A stretch of 57,880 bases of DNA from SFWF01 sp045539095 (GTDB taxonomy: Bacteria > Bacillota > Clostridia > Oscillospirales > Acutalibacteraceae): assembly GCA_045539095.1 (NCBI GenBank), contig JAZQER010000052.1:1-57880 (forward strand), in the 5' to 3' direction. The notes under the pieces were generated by a model. The model ran no database searches, was not told the DNA's origin, and saw only the letters and a program-made list of their open reading frames with translations. Made by a program: the position numbers and the translations under genes. Of the stretch, positions 1 through 7,493 are shown one piece after another. Positions within the stretch are counted from its first letter, which is position 1. Each line of letters starts with the position of its first letter.

Positions 1-144
1 CTCGATCTGGTTGGATGTGATCCATGCAGGCTCCATAGCCTGAAGACCAAACTGACCGTAGGTTACTGTATTACCGCGCGAAGCAGTACCGGTAAGACGG
101 CCACGCTGTACGCGACGGAATTTAACACGCTTAGGCAGTAACAT
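1..144 (-). CDS. rplP: 50S ribosomal protein L16, N-terminal part (cut by window edge)
   Basis: The reverse strand reads MLPKRVKFRRVQRGR and continues into TYGQFGLQAMEPAWIT, the typical start of bacterial L16, a 23S-rRNA-binding protein of the large subunit near the A-site tRNA. Only the first 48 codons lie in the window. The start ATG overlaps the rpsC stop by one base (TAATG), which suggests translational coupling, and its position last in rpsC-rplP is the normal S10-operon order. rpmC, rpsQ and the rest of the operon should follow beyond the edge. Confidence 0.96.
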   Translation of the reverse strand, partial: MLLPKRVKFRRVQRGRLTGTASRGNTVTYGQFGLQAMEPAWITSNQIE

Positions 145-809
145 TAGCGAGCGCCTCCTTCTCTCTTCGACTTGCGGTTGTCGTGGAGAACCTCACCCTT
201 ATAGAGCCATACCTTAACACCGATCTTGCCGTATGTTGTATCAGCCTCTGCGAAGCCATAGTCGATATCGGCACGAATGGTCTGTAGCGGGATGGTTCCC
301 TCGTGGTAGGTTTCACTTCTTGCGATTTCAGCACCGCCGAGACGGCCTGAGCACTTAACCTTGATTCCTCTTGCACCAAGCTTCATAGCTCTGCCGATGC
401 AAAGCTTCATAGCTCTTCTGAAGGATACACGCTTCTCAAGCTGAGCTGCGATGTTCTCTGCAATGAGGGTTGCGTTGAGATCAGGATTCTTGATCTCGAC
501 AATGTTGATTACTACGGGTTTGCCGAGAATCTTCTGGCAATCAACACGAAGCTTCTCAATTTCAGCTCCCTTTGCGCCAATTACAAAGCCCGGCTTTGCG
601 CAGTGGATGTGGATGCGTACGCGCTGAGCGGTACGCTCAATTTCGATCTTAGGAACGCCTGCAGAGAAAAGTCTCTTCTTCAGGTACTTACGGAGGTTGT
701 AGTCCTCAACCAAAGTATCTCCGAAAACTTCGTCCTTGGCGAACCAACGAGAGTCCCAATTTTTAATGACTCCTACACGGAATCCATGGGGATTTACTTT
801 CTGGCCCAT
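144..809 (-). CDS. rpsC: 30S ribosomal protein S3
   Basis: A 221-residue protein starting MGQKVNPHGFRVGVIK, the invariant S3 start. The central KH-type RNA-binding region carries the GxxG-like stretch VIGAKGAEIEKL (about residues 77-88). The C-terminal half holds the S3 signature around IKVKCSGRLGGAEIARSE (about residues 149-166), which helps form the mRNA entry tunnel of the 30S subunit. Length matches the family. The start is preceded by an AGGAGG-type ribosome site. It lies 17 bases after rplV and overlaps rplP by one base, within the S10 operon. Confidence 0.98.
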   Translation of the reverse strand: MGQKVNPHGFRVGVIKNWDSRWFAKDEVFGDTLVEDYNLRKYLKKRLFSAGVPKIEIERTAQRVRIHIHCAKPGFVIGAKGAEIEKLRVDCQKILGKPVVINIVEIKNPDLNATLIAENIAAQLEKRVSFRRAMKLCIGRAMKLGARGIKVKCSGRLGGAEIARSETYHEGTIPLQTIRADIDYGFAEADTTYGKIGVKVWLYKGEVLHDNRKSKREGGAR

Positions 810-826
810 TAACTTTAACCTCCTTT

Positions 827-1165
827 TTAGATTTCACGTTCTTTAAGAACGAGAGTCATATGGCTTGTTCTCTTTAAGATGCGGTGTGCGCGGCCGTGAT
901 CCTTCGGGCGGATTCTCTTGAGAATCGGTCCGGGGCAGGCAAAGCACTCTGCAACATAAAGCTTAGAAACGTCCATATTGTGATTGTTTTCTGCATTTGC
1001 CATAGCAGAAGCTAACAGCTTAGCAAGGGGTTCACACGCAGCTTTGGGTGTAAACTTAAGAATAGCCATTGCTTTGTCAGCGTCCTGATTGCGGATAAGA
1101 TCCATAACAATCTTGACCTTACGAGGCGAAATGCGAGCAAATTTTAAAGTAGCTCTTGCTTCCAT
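827..1165 (-). CDS. rplV: 50S ribosomal protein L22
   Basis: A 112-residue protein starting MEARATLKFARISPRKVK, the usual L22 N-terminus. The beta-hairpin region CPGPILKRIRPKDHGRAHRI (about residues 77-96) is the part that lines the peptide exit tunnel and is a known site of macrolide-resistance mutations; nothing here looks disrupted. It binds 23S rRNA in the large subunit. It sits between rpsS and rpsC in standard S10-operon order with short spacers, so it is co-transcribed from the promoter ahead of rpsJ. Confidence 0.98.
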   Translation of the reverse strand: MEARATLKFARISPRKVKIVMDLIRNQDADKAMAILKFTPKAACEPLAKLLASAMANAENNHNMDVSKLYVAECFACPGPILKRIRPKDHGRAHRILKRTSHMTLVLKEREI

Positions 1166-1186
1166 TGTTTATACTCCTTTCGCTGC

Positions 1187-1459
1187 TTACTTGCTTGTTT
1201 TAGAACCGGCGTGACCCTTGAAGGTTCTTGTGGGTGCGAACTCGCCGAGTTTGTGTCCAACCATGTCCTCAGTAACATATACCGGTACGTGCTTACGGCC
1301 ATCATGAACCGCAAAGGTGTGTCCGACGAAATCGGGGAAAATGGTGGATGAACGGCTCCAGGTCTTGAGAACTCTTTTCTCGCCTGCAGCATTCATTTCT
1401 TTGACTCTCTTGAGCAGCACTGGCTGCACGTAAGGTCCTTTTTTAATGCTTCTTCCCAT
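1187..1459 (-). CDS. rpsS: 30S ribosomal protein S19
   Basis: A 90-residue protein starting MGRSIKKGPYVQPVLLKRV, typical of S19, which pairs with S13 in the head of the 30S subunit near the A-site tRNA. The conserved RSSTIFPDFVGHTFAVHDG block (about residues 36-54) and the KLGEFAPTRTFKGHAG block (about 71-86) are present. Length is normal. It follows rplB with a 22-base spacer holding a GGAG-type ribosome site, in normal S10-operon order. Confidence 0.98.
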   Translation of the reverse strand: MGRSIKKGPYVQPVLLKRVKEMNAAGEKRVLKTWSRSSTIFPDFVGHTFAVHDGRKHVPVYVTEDMVGHKLGEFAPTRTFKGHAGSKTSK

Positions 1460-1481
1460 AATTCAAACTCCTTTCGTCCGA

Positions 1482-2312
1482 CTATTTAGTGCGACGCTTC
1501 ACGATATACTTATCGGAATGCTTGTGCTTGTTTCTGGTCTTGTATCCGAGAGCAGGCTTGCCCCAAGGAGTAACAGGACCGGGACGTCCGATGGGTGACT
1601 TACCTTCACCACCACCGTGGGGGTGTTCACAGGGGTTCATTACAGAACCGCGTACAGTAGGTCTCCAACCCATGTGACGCTTACGTCCGGCTTTACCGTA
1701 GTTAACGTTTGCGTGCTCAGGGTTTGATACCTGTCCTACAGTTGCCATGCAGTTCTCAGGAACATTGCGAAGCTCACCGGAGGGAAGGCGAAGAAGTGCC
1801 ATTCCGTTTTCCTTAGCCATGAGCTGTGCCATGTTACCTGCAGAACGAGCGAGCTGTGCGCCCTTACCGGGATAAAGCTCAACGTTGTGAACAACGGTAC
1901 CAACAGGGATGTTTACGAGCGGAAGTGCGTTACCGGGCTTAATGTCGGCATCAGGTCCGCTTACAATCTTGTCTCCTACATTAAGGCCGATGGGGCAGAT
2001 AATGTAGCTCTTTACACCGTCCTCGTACTGAACGAGTGCAATGAATGCAGAACGGTTAGGATCGTATTCCTTGGTGAGAACGGTAGCGTTTATGCCAAAA
2101 CGGTTTCTCTTGAAATCGATAACTCTGTACTTTCTGCGGTTTCCGCCACCTCTGTGACGAACTGTGATTCTGCCGTAGCTGTTTCTACCGGCATTTTTCT
2201 TTAAAGGCTCAAGCAAACTTCTCTCGGGAGCTACCTTGGACAGCTCGGAGTAATCCATAGTTGTCATATTACGGCGGCCCGGAGTAGTAGGCTTATAATG
2301 TTTAATTGCCAT
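1482..2312 (-). CDS. rplB: 50S ribosomal protein L2
   Basis: Large-subunit protein that binds 23S rRNA at the peptidyl-transferase region. The start was placed at the ATG giving MAIKHYKPTTPGRRN, the family-standard N-terminus. The frame stays open 17 codons upstream, but those residues do not resemble L2 and a good AGGAG site lies before the chosen ATG. The protein is 276 residues, the usual length. The C-terminal HPHGGGEGKSPIGRPGPVTP region includes the histidine implicated in peptidyl transfer. An unusually long 99-base spacer separates it from rplW. Confidence 0.98.
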   Translation of the reverse strand: MAIKHYKPTTPGRRNMTTMDYSELSKVAPERSLLEPLKKNAGRNSYGRITVRHRGGGNRRKYRVIDFKRNRFGINATVLTKEYDPNRSAFIALVQYEDGVKSYIICPIGLNVGDKIVSGPDADIKPGNALPLVNIPVGTVVHNVELYPGKGAQLARSAGNMAQLMAKENGMALLRLPSGELRNVPENCMATVGQVSNPEHANVNYGKAGRKRHMGWRPTVRGSVMNPCEHPHGGGEGKSPIGRPGPVTPWGKPALGYKTRNKHKHSDKYIVKRRTK

Positions 2313-2411
2313 TTGTTTCACTCTCCTATTTAGGCTTAGCGAGGTTATAGTATAGAACCTCATACATCACCGGAAATTAAATTCTGATTTAATTTCGACT
2401 TACAGTCCAGT
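2313..2411 (-). other. Long rplW-rplB spacer with hairpins
   Basis: A 99-base gap inside an operon whose other gaps are about 15-60 bases or overlaps. In transcript sense it holds a perfect 9-bp hairpin (AAATTAAAT, loop, ATTTAATTT; around 2375-2397). A second stem pairs GAGGTT with AACCTC, just before the rplB ribosome site. No U-run follows either stem, so neither is a standard terminator. They may be RNA-processing or regulatory structures; this is inference. Confidence 0.4.
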
Positions 2412-2705
2412 TTAGATCAGTCCGTCAAAGAACTCAATCGGCTTGGAATCAGCTTTGAGGGTTACGATAGCCTTTTTCCAAGAAGCTGTGTAGCCGCTGT
2501 AACGGCCGCGTCTTCTTTCCTGGCCACGAACGTTGATGGTATTGACCTTTTCAACCTTAACGCCTGCAAAAACTTCCTCGATCGCTTTTGCGATCTCTAC
2601 CTTGCCAGCATCCTTTGCAACCTTGAAGGTGTACTTCTTATCAGCGATACCTGACATGCTCTTTTCGGTAATGACCGGAGCGATTATAATATCGTGTGCT
2701 AACAT
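2412..2705 (-). CDS. rplW: 50S ribosomal protein L23
   Basis: A 97-residue protein starting MLAHDIIIAPVITEKSM; the IIxPVITEKS motif is the L23 hallmark. L23 sits at the exit of the peptide tunnel and is a docking site for trigger factor and signal recognition particle. The conserved NTINVRGQERRRGRY region (about residues 56-70) is present. Its start overlaps the rplD stop (TAATG), and rplB follows after an unusually long spacer. Confidence 0.97.
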   Translation of the reverse strand: MLAHDIIIAPVITEKSMSGIADKKYTFKVAKDAGKVEIAKAIEEVFAGVKVEKVNTINVRGQERRRGRYSGYTASWKKAIVTLKADSKPIEFFDGLI

Positions 2706-3328
2706 TATGCGTAAACCTCCTCGATCTTCGCTACTGCATTCTTAACGATAACAAGTGAGTCAGCATTAAGAATATCATAGGTGTTGATTGTGTTATACTG
2801 AGCGGTCTTAACGCCTGCGATATTTGCCGCGCTCTTAACTGCGAAGCTGTTGTTGTCCTCGAGGACAACAAGGGTCTTCTTCTCTGCGCCGATTGCCTTG
2901 AGACAAGCTGCAACAGTCTTAGTGCTGTAAGAGTCTACGGTCAAAGCATCGAGAACGATGAGAGAACCGTTGAGTACCTTATCTGAAAGAGCGCTCTTCA
3001 GAGCGAGTCTGCGTTCTTTCTTATTGATTACATAAGAGTAATCTCTCGGCTTCGGGGCATGGACGATACCGCCATGTCTCCACTGGGGAGCTCTGGTCGA
3101 ACCCTGACGGGCATGGCCTGTTCCCTTCTGTCTCCAAGGCTTCTTGCCGCCGCCGGAAACTTCTGTACGGGTTAAGGTGGACTGTGTGCCCTGACGCTGA
3201 TTTGCAAGATAATTAACAACAGCTTCATGCATTACTGCTGCGTTCGGCTGGATTCCGAATACTGCATCACTTAAGGTGATTTCTCCGACCTTCTTGCCGG
3301 TCATATCAACTACTGCTATATTAGCCAT
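2705..3328 (-). CDS. rplD: 50S ribosomal protein L4
   Basis: A 207-residue L4/L1e-family protein. The exit-tunnel loop is seen as GGGKKPWRQKGTGHARQGS (about residues 60-78), one of the best conserved L4 stretches. L4 binds 23S rRNA early in assembly. In several bacteria it also represses its own S10 operon through the leader ahead of rpsJ, so the long leader at 4349-4632 is a possible target here. It follows rplC by 16 bases and overlaps rplW by one base. Confidence 0.97.
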   Translation of the reverse strand: MANIAVVDMTGKKVGEITLSDAVFGIQPNAAVMHEAVVNYLANQRQGTQSTLTRTEVSGGGKKPWRQKGTGHARQGSTRAPQWRHGGIVHAPKPRDYSYVINKKERRLALKSALSDKVLNGSLIVLDALTVDSYSTKTVAACLKAIGAEKKTLVVLEDNNSFAVKSAANIAGVKTAQYNTINTYDILNADSLVIVKNAVAKIEEVYA

Positions 3329-3344
3329 TTAGAACACTCCTTCC

Positions 3345-3974
3345 TTAAGCCTTTACGCTGTCGCTGAGAACTACGATTCCGCCCTTGGGACCGGGAACGG
3401 CACCCTTAACTGCGATGATGTTGTTCTCTGCATCAACTTTAACAACTTTGAGATTCTGAACAGTTACTCTCTCGTTTCCGAGGTGACCTGCCATCTTCTT
3501 TCCCTTAAATACTCTCGCGGGATCGATAACACCGAGTGAACCGCCGTGACGGTGAACAGGGCCGGTACCGTGAGATTCTTTAAGTCTTGAGAAGTTCCAA
3601 CGCTTTACAACGCCTGCATAGCCCTTACCTTTGGAAGTGCCGCATACATCGATTGCGTCGCCTTCTGCAAATACGTCAGCCTTAATAAGGTCGCCAACGT
3701 TTACAGCGCTGCAGTCCTCAAGTCTGAATTCGCGAAGAACCTTCTTGGGTGCAACATCGTTCTTGGCAAAGTGACCCTTCATGGGCTTATTTACCTTCGA
3801 TGCCTTAAGATCGCCGTAGCCAACCTGTACTGCATCATAGCCGTCGTTTTCTACTGTCTTCTTCTGAGCGACGACACAGGGGCCTGCTTCAATAACAGTA
3901 ACGGGAACGACGTTTCCGTTTGCGTCAAAAAGCTGAGTCATACCGAGCTTTTTTCCGATGATACCTTTTTTCAT
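3345..3974 (-). CDS. rplC: 50S ribosomal protein L3
   Basis: A 209-residue protein starting MKKGIIGKKLGMTQLFDANG, the standard L3 start. The conserved loop reaching toward the peptidyl-transferase centre is seen as RVFKGKKMAGHLGNERVTVQ (about residues 156-175). L3 is an assembly initiator of the 50S subunit. It lies 62 bases after rpsJ with a GGAGG site before the ATG, in normal S10-operon order. Confidence 0.98.
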   Translation of the reverse strand: MKKGIIGKKLGMTQLFDANGNVVPVTVIEAGPCVVAQKKTVENDGYDAVQVGYGDLKASKVNKPMKGHFAKNDVAPKKVLREFRLEDCSAVNVGDLIKADVFAEGDAIDVCGTSKGKGYAGVVKRWNFSRLKESHGTGPVHRHGGSLGVIDPARVFKGKKMAGHLGNERVTVQNLKVVKVDAENNIIAVKGAVPGPKGGIVVLSDSVKA

Positions 3975-4036
3975 AATATTTCCTCCTTGGTTATTGGTTG
4001 GATCTCTCCAACATGACCTGCCTTATAGACCGATGA

Positions 4037-4348
4037 TTAAAGCTTAATCTCGATGTCTACGCCGGCGGGAAGCTCAAGACTTGTCAGGGCTTCAACAGTT
4101 TTGTTTGAAGGTCTGAGAACGTCGATAAGCCTTTTGTGTGTTCTGGTCTCGAACTGCTCACGGCTGTCCTTATATTTATGAACAGCACGAAGGATGGTAA
4201 CTACTTCCTTCTCAGTCGGTAGCGGAACGGGGCCCGATACTCTTGCGCCTGTGCGCTTCGCAGTCTCAACGATCTTATCTGCTGCCTGATCTACAAGCGC
4301 ATGATCGTATCCCTTGATGCGAATTCTGATCTTTTCTTTTACTGCCAT
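4037..4348 (-). CDS. rpsJ: 30S ribosomal protein S10 (NusE)
   Basis: A 103-residue protein with the S10 signature RIKGYDHALVDQAADKI at the N-terminus and THKRLIDVLRPSNKTVEAL (about residues 69-87). S10 is in the 30S head, and as NusE it pairs with NusB (gene at 28867-29259) in transcription antitermination. It is the first gene of the operon, preceded by GGAGGAGCAATTGAA before the ATG. Most homologues have a K/R-A-YDH motif; GYDH here is a small variation. Confidence 0.98.
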   Translation of the reverse strand: MAVKEKIRIRIKGYDHALVDQAADKIVETAKRTGARVSGPVPLPTEKEVVTILRAVHKYKDSREQFETRTHKRLIDVLRPSNKTVEALTSLELPAGVDIEIKL

Positions 4349-4632
4349 TTCAATTGCTCCTCCTTGTTGGATTTGCGGGCAGAACTTACACCGTGCCGCG
4401 TGTTTCTTCGCGGTACATTATAAAACCGGATGGCTGGGGTTGCAGTCATTCCGGGGCTGACAAGGCACAATGCTCCTGCCATTGCTACACGGCATCGCAA
4501 GTTGCCGCACAGCAGTTTAAGTTCTTCCTCGCCCGGTTTAAAATCGGACATACTCCGCGGAAATTTCCCGTCTCTCGGACGGCCACCTCCCGCATCAACG
4601 CATATCTGACGCTATTACTGAACATAGCGTAC
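4349..4632 (-). promoter_or_regulatory. Structured 5' leader of the S10 operon
   Basis: About 280 nt separate the predicted transcription start from the rpsJ ATG, with no credible gene on either strand. The transcript can form several compact hairpins: CCGTC/GACGG near 4566, CGGCA/TGCCG near 4500, CAATG/CATTG near 4475, GTCA/TGAC near 4455 and CCGCG/CGCGG near 4400. Such leaders in other bacteria bind L4 to control the operon. That role is inferred from position and folding only; I could not match a named RNA family. Confidence 0.6.
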
Positions 4633-4638
4633 TCCGGT

Positions 4639-4667
4639 ATAATAACATAGAATAAATAAAAATGCAA
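4639..4667 (-). promoter_or_regulatory. S10-operon promoter with A-tract upstream element
   Basis: On the minus strand -35 TTGCAT (4662-4667), a 17-base spacer and -10 TATTAT (4639-4644) match the vegetative sigma factor consensus well. Directly upstream (4668-4697) lie phased A/T tracts that resemble an UP element for the alpha subunit, as expected for a ribosomal promoter. Start of transcription is expected near 4632. Confidence 0.75.
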
Positions 4668-4785
4668 GTACTTTTTTAAAATATTTTTTAATATTTTTCG
4701 GGGGAATCTCCCCTGCTTTTTTATCCTCGCGCGCGCATATTATATATAAGGTAGGGTTGAGAGCCCAGGGTAGAGAGGAAAGGGA

Positions 4786-4839
4786 AAGGTGTCGGCTTCG
4801 CCGGTCAAATATAATTCGTTTCGCAGAGCGAAACACCTT
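4786..4839. repeat. Small palindromic intergenic element
   Basis: About 54 bases bounded by AAGGTGT and ACACCTT inverted ends. They enclose two hairpins, CGGC-TTCG-CCGG and GTTTCGC-AGA-GCGAAAC. An A/T-rich direct-repeat tail (two copies of ATTAATTATTCA-like sequence) follows to 4864. It lies between the proS terminator and the S10 promoter. The design resembles small dispersed intergenic repeats; only one copy is visible in this window. Confidence 0.4.
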
Positions 4840-4864
4840 AATTATTCACTATTAATTATTCATT

Positions 4865-4892
4865 AAAAAAGACGGTTCAATGTGAACCGTCC
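4865..4892 (-). terminator. Terminator after proS
   Basis: Perfect stem GACGGTTCA / TGAACCGTC (4871-4891) followed in transcript sense by a run of six U (4865-4870), nine bases after the proS stop. A typical intrinsic terminator that ends the aro-pheA-proS transcript. Confidence 0.9.
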
Positions 4893-4900
4893 TTTTAGTA

Positions 4901-6334
4901 TTAATATGCTTTTCCCCAGTAAACCATCTTTTTTGCAGGTTTTCCGCAGCAGATGCAGGTCTCTGCGATATTTTCCTGCTCAAATGGCATACATCTTGAA
5001 GAAACACCCGCCTTTTCTTTGAGGGCATCCTCGCAGGCTCTGTCCTCACACCACATAGCCTTTATGAATCCGGGCTTTGTATCGGCGATTTCAATCATCT
5101 CATCAAGAGTCTTTACCTCGTAAGTTTTGGAGCTTCTGTTTGCGAGAGCCTTCTCATAAAGTCCGTCACGAACCTTATCGAGCATTGCAGGAATTACAGT
5201 TTCAAGCTCATCGAGGGAAACGACAGTCTTTTCGCCGTTATCTCTGCGAACAACCACGCACTGATTGTTTTCAATATCACGGGGACCAAGTTCAAGCCTG
5301 AGCGGTACGCCCTTCATCTCATACTCGGCAAACTTCCAGCCGGGTGAGTTGTCGGATACATCTATCTTCGCTCTGCAAATCTTTTTGAGTCTGTCACAAA
5401 CCTCGGTAGCCTTTTCGATAACGCCTGGCTTATGAGATGCAATCGGGATAACGATGGTCTGAATCGGAGCGACTGCAGGAGGCAGAACAAGGCCGTTATC
5501 ATCACCGTGAGTCATAATGATCGCACCGATAAGACGGGTCGAAACACCCCAAGAGGTCTGGAACGGAGTAGAAAGCTTATTATCCTTGTCGGCAAACTGA
5601 ATACCGAATACCTTTGCAAAGCCGTCGCCAAAGTAATGAGATGTTCCCGACTGAAGCGCCTTACCGTCATGCATCATAGCCTCGATGGTATAGGTATCTT
5701 CGGCGCCTGCAAAACGCTCCTTCTGGGTCTTAACGCCCTTGATGACAGGCATAGCGAGATACTTTTCAGCAAACTCGGCATAAATATTCAGCATCTGAAC
5801 TGTTTCTGCACGTGCTTCTTCGGCAGTTGCGTGGATAGTATGACCCTCCTGCCAATGGAACTCACGCGAACGGAGGAAAGGACGGGTGGTCTTTTCCCAA
5901 CGGACAACACTGCACCACTGATTGTAGAGCTTCGGGAGATCGCGCCAAGAATGTATTATATTTTTATAATGGTCGCAGAAGAGGGTTTCGGAGGTAGGTC
6001 TTACGCACATTCTCTCCTCTAATTTTTCGCTTCCGCCGTGGGTAACCCATGCAGCCTCGGGAGCAAAGCCCTCAACATGATCCTTTTCAATCTGTAAAAG
6101 ACTCTCGGGGATGAACATAGGCATAGAAACATTTTCGTGCCCCGTTTCCTTGAACATTCCGTCCATTATTCTCTGGATATTCTCCCAGATAGCCCAACCG
6201 TAAGGACGAATTATCATACATCCCTTTACTGATGCGTAGTCAATGAGCTCAGCCTTCAGTACTACGTCGGTATACCATTTTGCAAAATCCTCTTCCATAG
6301 AGGTTATTGCGGTTACTTTTTTGTCGTTAGCCAT
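4901..6334 (-). CDS. proS: Prolyl-tRNA synthetase (short, archaeal/eukaryal-type)
   Basis: Charges tRNA-Pro with proline in the cytoplasm. The 477-residue length, start MANDKKVTAITSMEEDFAKW and C-terminal zinc-like cysteines (CEDRACEDALKEKAG ... CICCGKPAKKMVYWGKAY) match the compact ProRS type shared with archaea and eukaryotes. This type lacks the editing insertion of the roughly 570-residue bacterial form. Class II motifs are seen at RPTSETLFCDHYKNI (about 110-124) and in the RSREFHWQEGHT block (about 155-166). A TTG codon four codons upstream is also in frame, but the ATG with GGTGAT spacing is preferred. It is the last gene of the aro operon, 25 bases after pheA. Confidence 0.95.
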   Translation of the reverse strand: MANDKKVTAITSMEEDFAKWYTDVVLKAELIDYASVKGCMIIRPYGWAIWENIQRIMDGMFKETGHENVSMPMFIPESLLQIEKDHVEGFAPEAAWVTHGGSEKLEERMCVRPTSETLFCDHYKNIIHSWRDLPKLYNQWCSVVRWEKTTRPFLRSREFHWQEGHTIHATAEEARAETVQMLNIYAEFAEKYLAMPVIKGVKTQKERFAGAEDTYTIEAMMHDGKALQSGTSHYFGDGFAKVFGIQFADKDNKLSTPFQTSWGVSTRLIGAIIMTHGDDNGLVLPPAVAPIQTIVIPIASHKPGVIEKATEVCDRLKKICRAKIDVSDNSPGWKFAEYEMKGVPLRLELGPRDIENNQCVVVRRDNGEKTVVSLDELETVIPAMLDKVRDGLYEKALANRSSKTYEVKTLDEMIEIADTKPGFIKAMWCEDRACEDALKEKAGVSSRCMPFEQENIAETCICCGKPAKKMVYWGKAY

Positions 6335-6359
6335 TTTTATCACCAATACTTATATAATG

Positions 6360-7493
6360 TTATTCTTTGATAAGATTTTCGTTATAATTTCCGAGGAAGG
6401 TAAAGTCGGGAAGCTCATCCTCGAGTGAGGAAATAAGCGCTACGGTATTATCATCCTTTAAATTACCCGAAAAGTCAAGATAAAAAAGATATTCAAAGCG
6501 TCCGTTACGAGCCGCACGGGATTCAATCTTGGTAAGATTCAGTCCGTTCATACTAAAGCGGTCAAGCACCCTTTGGAGAGCACCGACGGTATGAGGAAGT
6601 GAAAATACAACGCTTACCTTGTTTGCATCGTCGGGAATTATAAGCTCTTTTGATATCGTAATAAACCTTGTGCAATTGTGTTTTATGGTCTGCACCTTTG
6701 ATGCTACTACATCGAGTCTGTAAAGCTTTGCCGCAAGGGTCGAACCGATTGCGCCGACCGACTTATCATTCTTATCTGCAACGAGTTTTGCCGCCATTGC
6801 GGTGTTTGTATATTGGATGGGAGTAATTCCCCTATCCTTTATAAAATCATCCGATTGAGCGAGTGCCTGAGGGTGAGAATACACAGTTTTAATATCCTCT
6901 ATGGTCGCACCCTTTACACCAAGCAGATTTTCATTTACCTCTAGCTCTGCTGCCGAAACAATGAAGAAGCGGTATTTTAAGATAAGGTCATAAACCTCCA
7001 TAACCGAGCCTGCGTTTGAATTTTCAACGGGGACAACGCCGTAGGTCGCCTCGTCATTCTCCAGGGCTTTGAAAACATCCTCAAAGGTGGGATAAAACTT
7101 TATTTCGCTGTCGCCGTGCAGATTCATAGCGGCAATGTTCGAAAAAGCACCCTCGATACCCTGACAAGCTACGGTCACTTTTTTCTTGATAGTACCCCCC
7201 GACGCCTTGATATCTTCGGCAAGTTTGCCTATATCCGTAATCTCTGCCTGCTGAGCCTCACGGCTGACGCTCATAAGCTCACGGTAGACCGACTCGATAT
7301 ATCTGCCGTATTCTCCGCCTGCCGCGTTCACACGGTCAAGTATCTCCTGCTCTCTCACGGGATGATAGATCGGCAGACCCTCCGCCTTTTTAATCTCAGC
7401 AACCTTGAGCGAGCATTTCATACGCTCTTTGATTAGCGGGACAAGTTCTTTATCTATTCGGTCGATATCAACTCTTATATCTTCAAGCTTCAT
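6360..7493 (-). CDS. pheA: Bifunctional chorismate mutase / prephenate dehydratase
   Basis: Converts chorismate to prephenate and then phenylpyruvate, the phenylalanine branch. The N-terminal 85 residues (MKLEDIRVDIDRIDKELVPL) form an AroQ-type chorismate mutase. About residues 105-285 form the prephenate dehydratase, with ACQGIEGAFSNIAA and the catalytic-region TRFITIS. The last 80 residues form an ACT domain (VVFSLPHTVGALQRVLDRF) for phenylalanine feedback. The frame is open 28 codons upstream, but the chosen ATG overlaps the aroC stop as ATGA, fits the domain start and is the likely coupled start. 377 residues is normal for a P-protein. Confidence 0.95.
   Translation of the reverse strand: MKLEDIRVDIDRIDKELVPLIKERMKCSLKVAEIKKAEGLPIYHPVREQEILDRVNAAGGEYGRYIESVYRELMSVSREAQQAEITDIGKLAEDIKASGGTIKKKVTVACQGIEGAFSNIAAMNLHGDSEIKFYPTFEDVFKALENDEATYGVVPVENSNAGSVMEVYDLILKYRFFIVSAAELEVNENLLGVKGATIEDIKTVYSHPQALAQSDDFIKDRGITPIQYTNTAMAAKLVADKNDKSVGAIGSTLAAKLYRLDVVASKVQTIKHNCTRFITISKELIIPDDANKVSVVFSLPHTVGALQRVLDRFSMNGLNLTKIESRAARNGRFEYLFYLDFSGNLKDDNTVALISSLEDELPDFTFLGNYNENLIKE

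Noticed and set aside
4699..4722. GGGGGAATCTCCCC stem followed by TGCTTTTTT on the plus strand
   Set aside because: It looks like a terminator, but no plus-strand transcript enters it. In the minus sense it has no U-run and lies in the upstream region of the S10 promoter.
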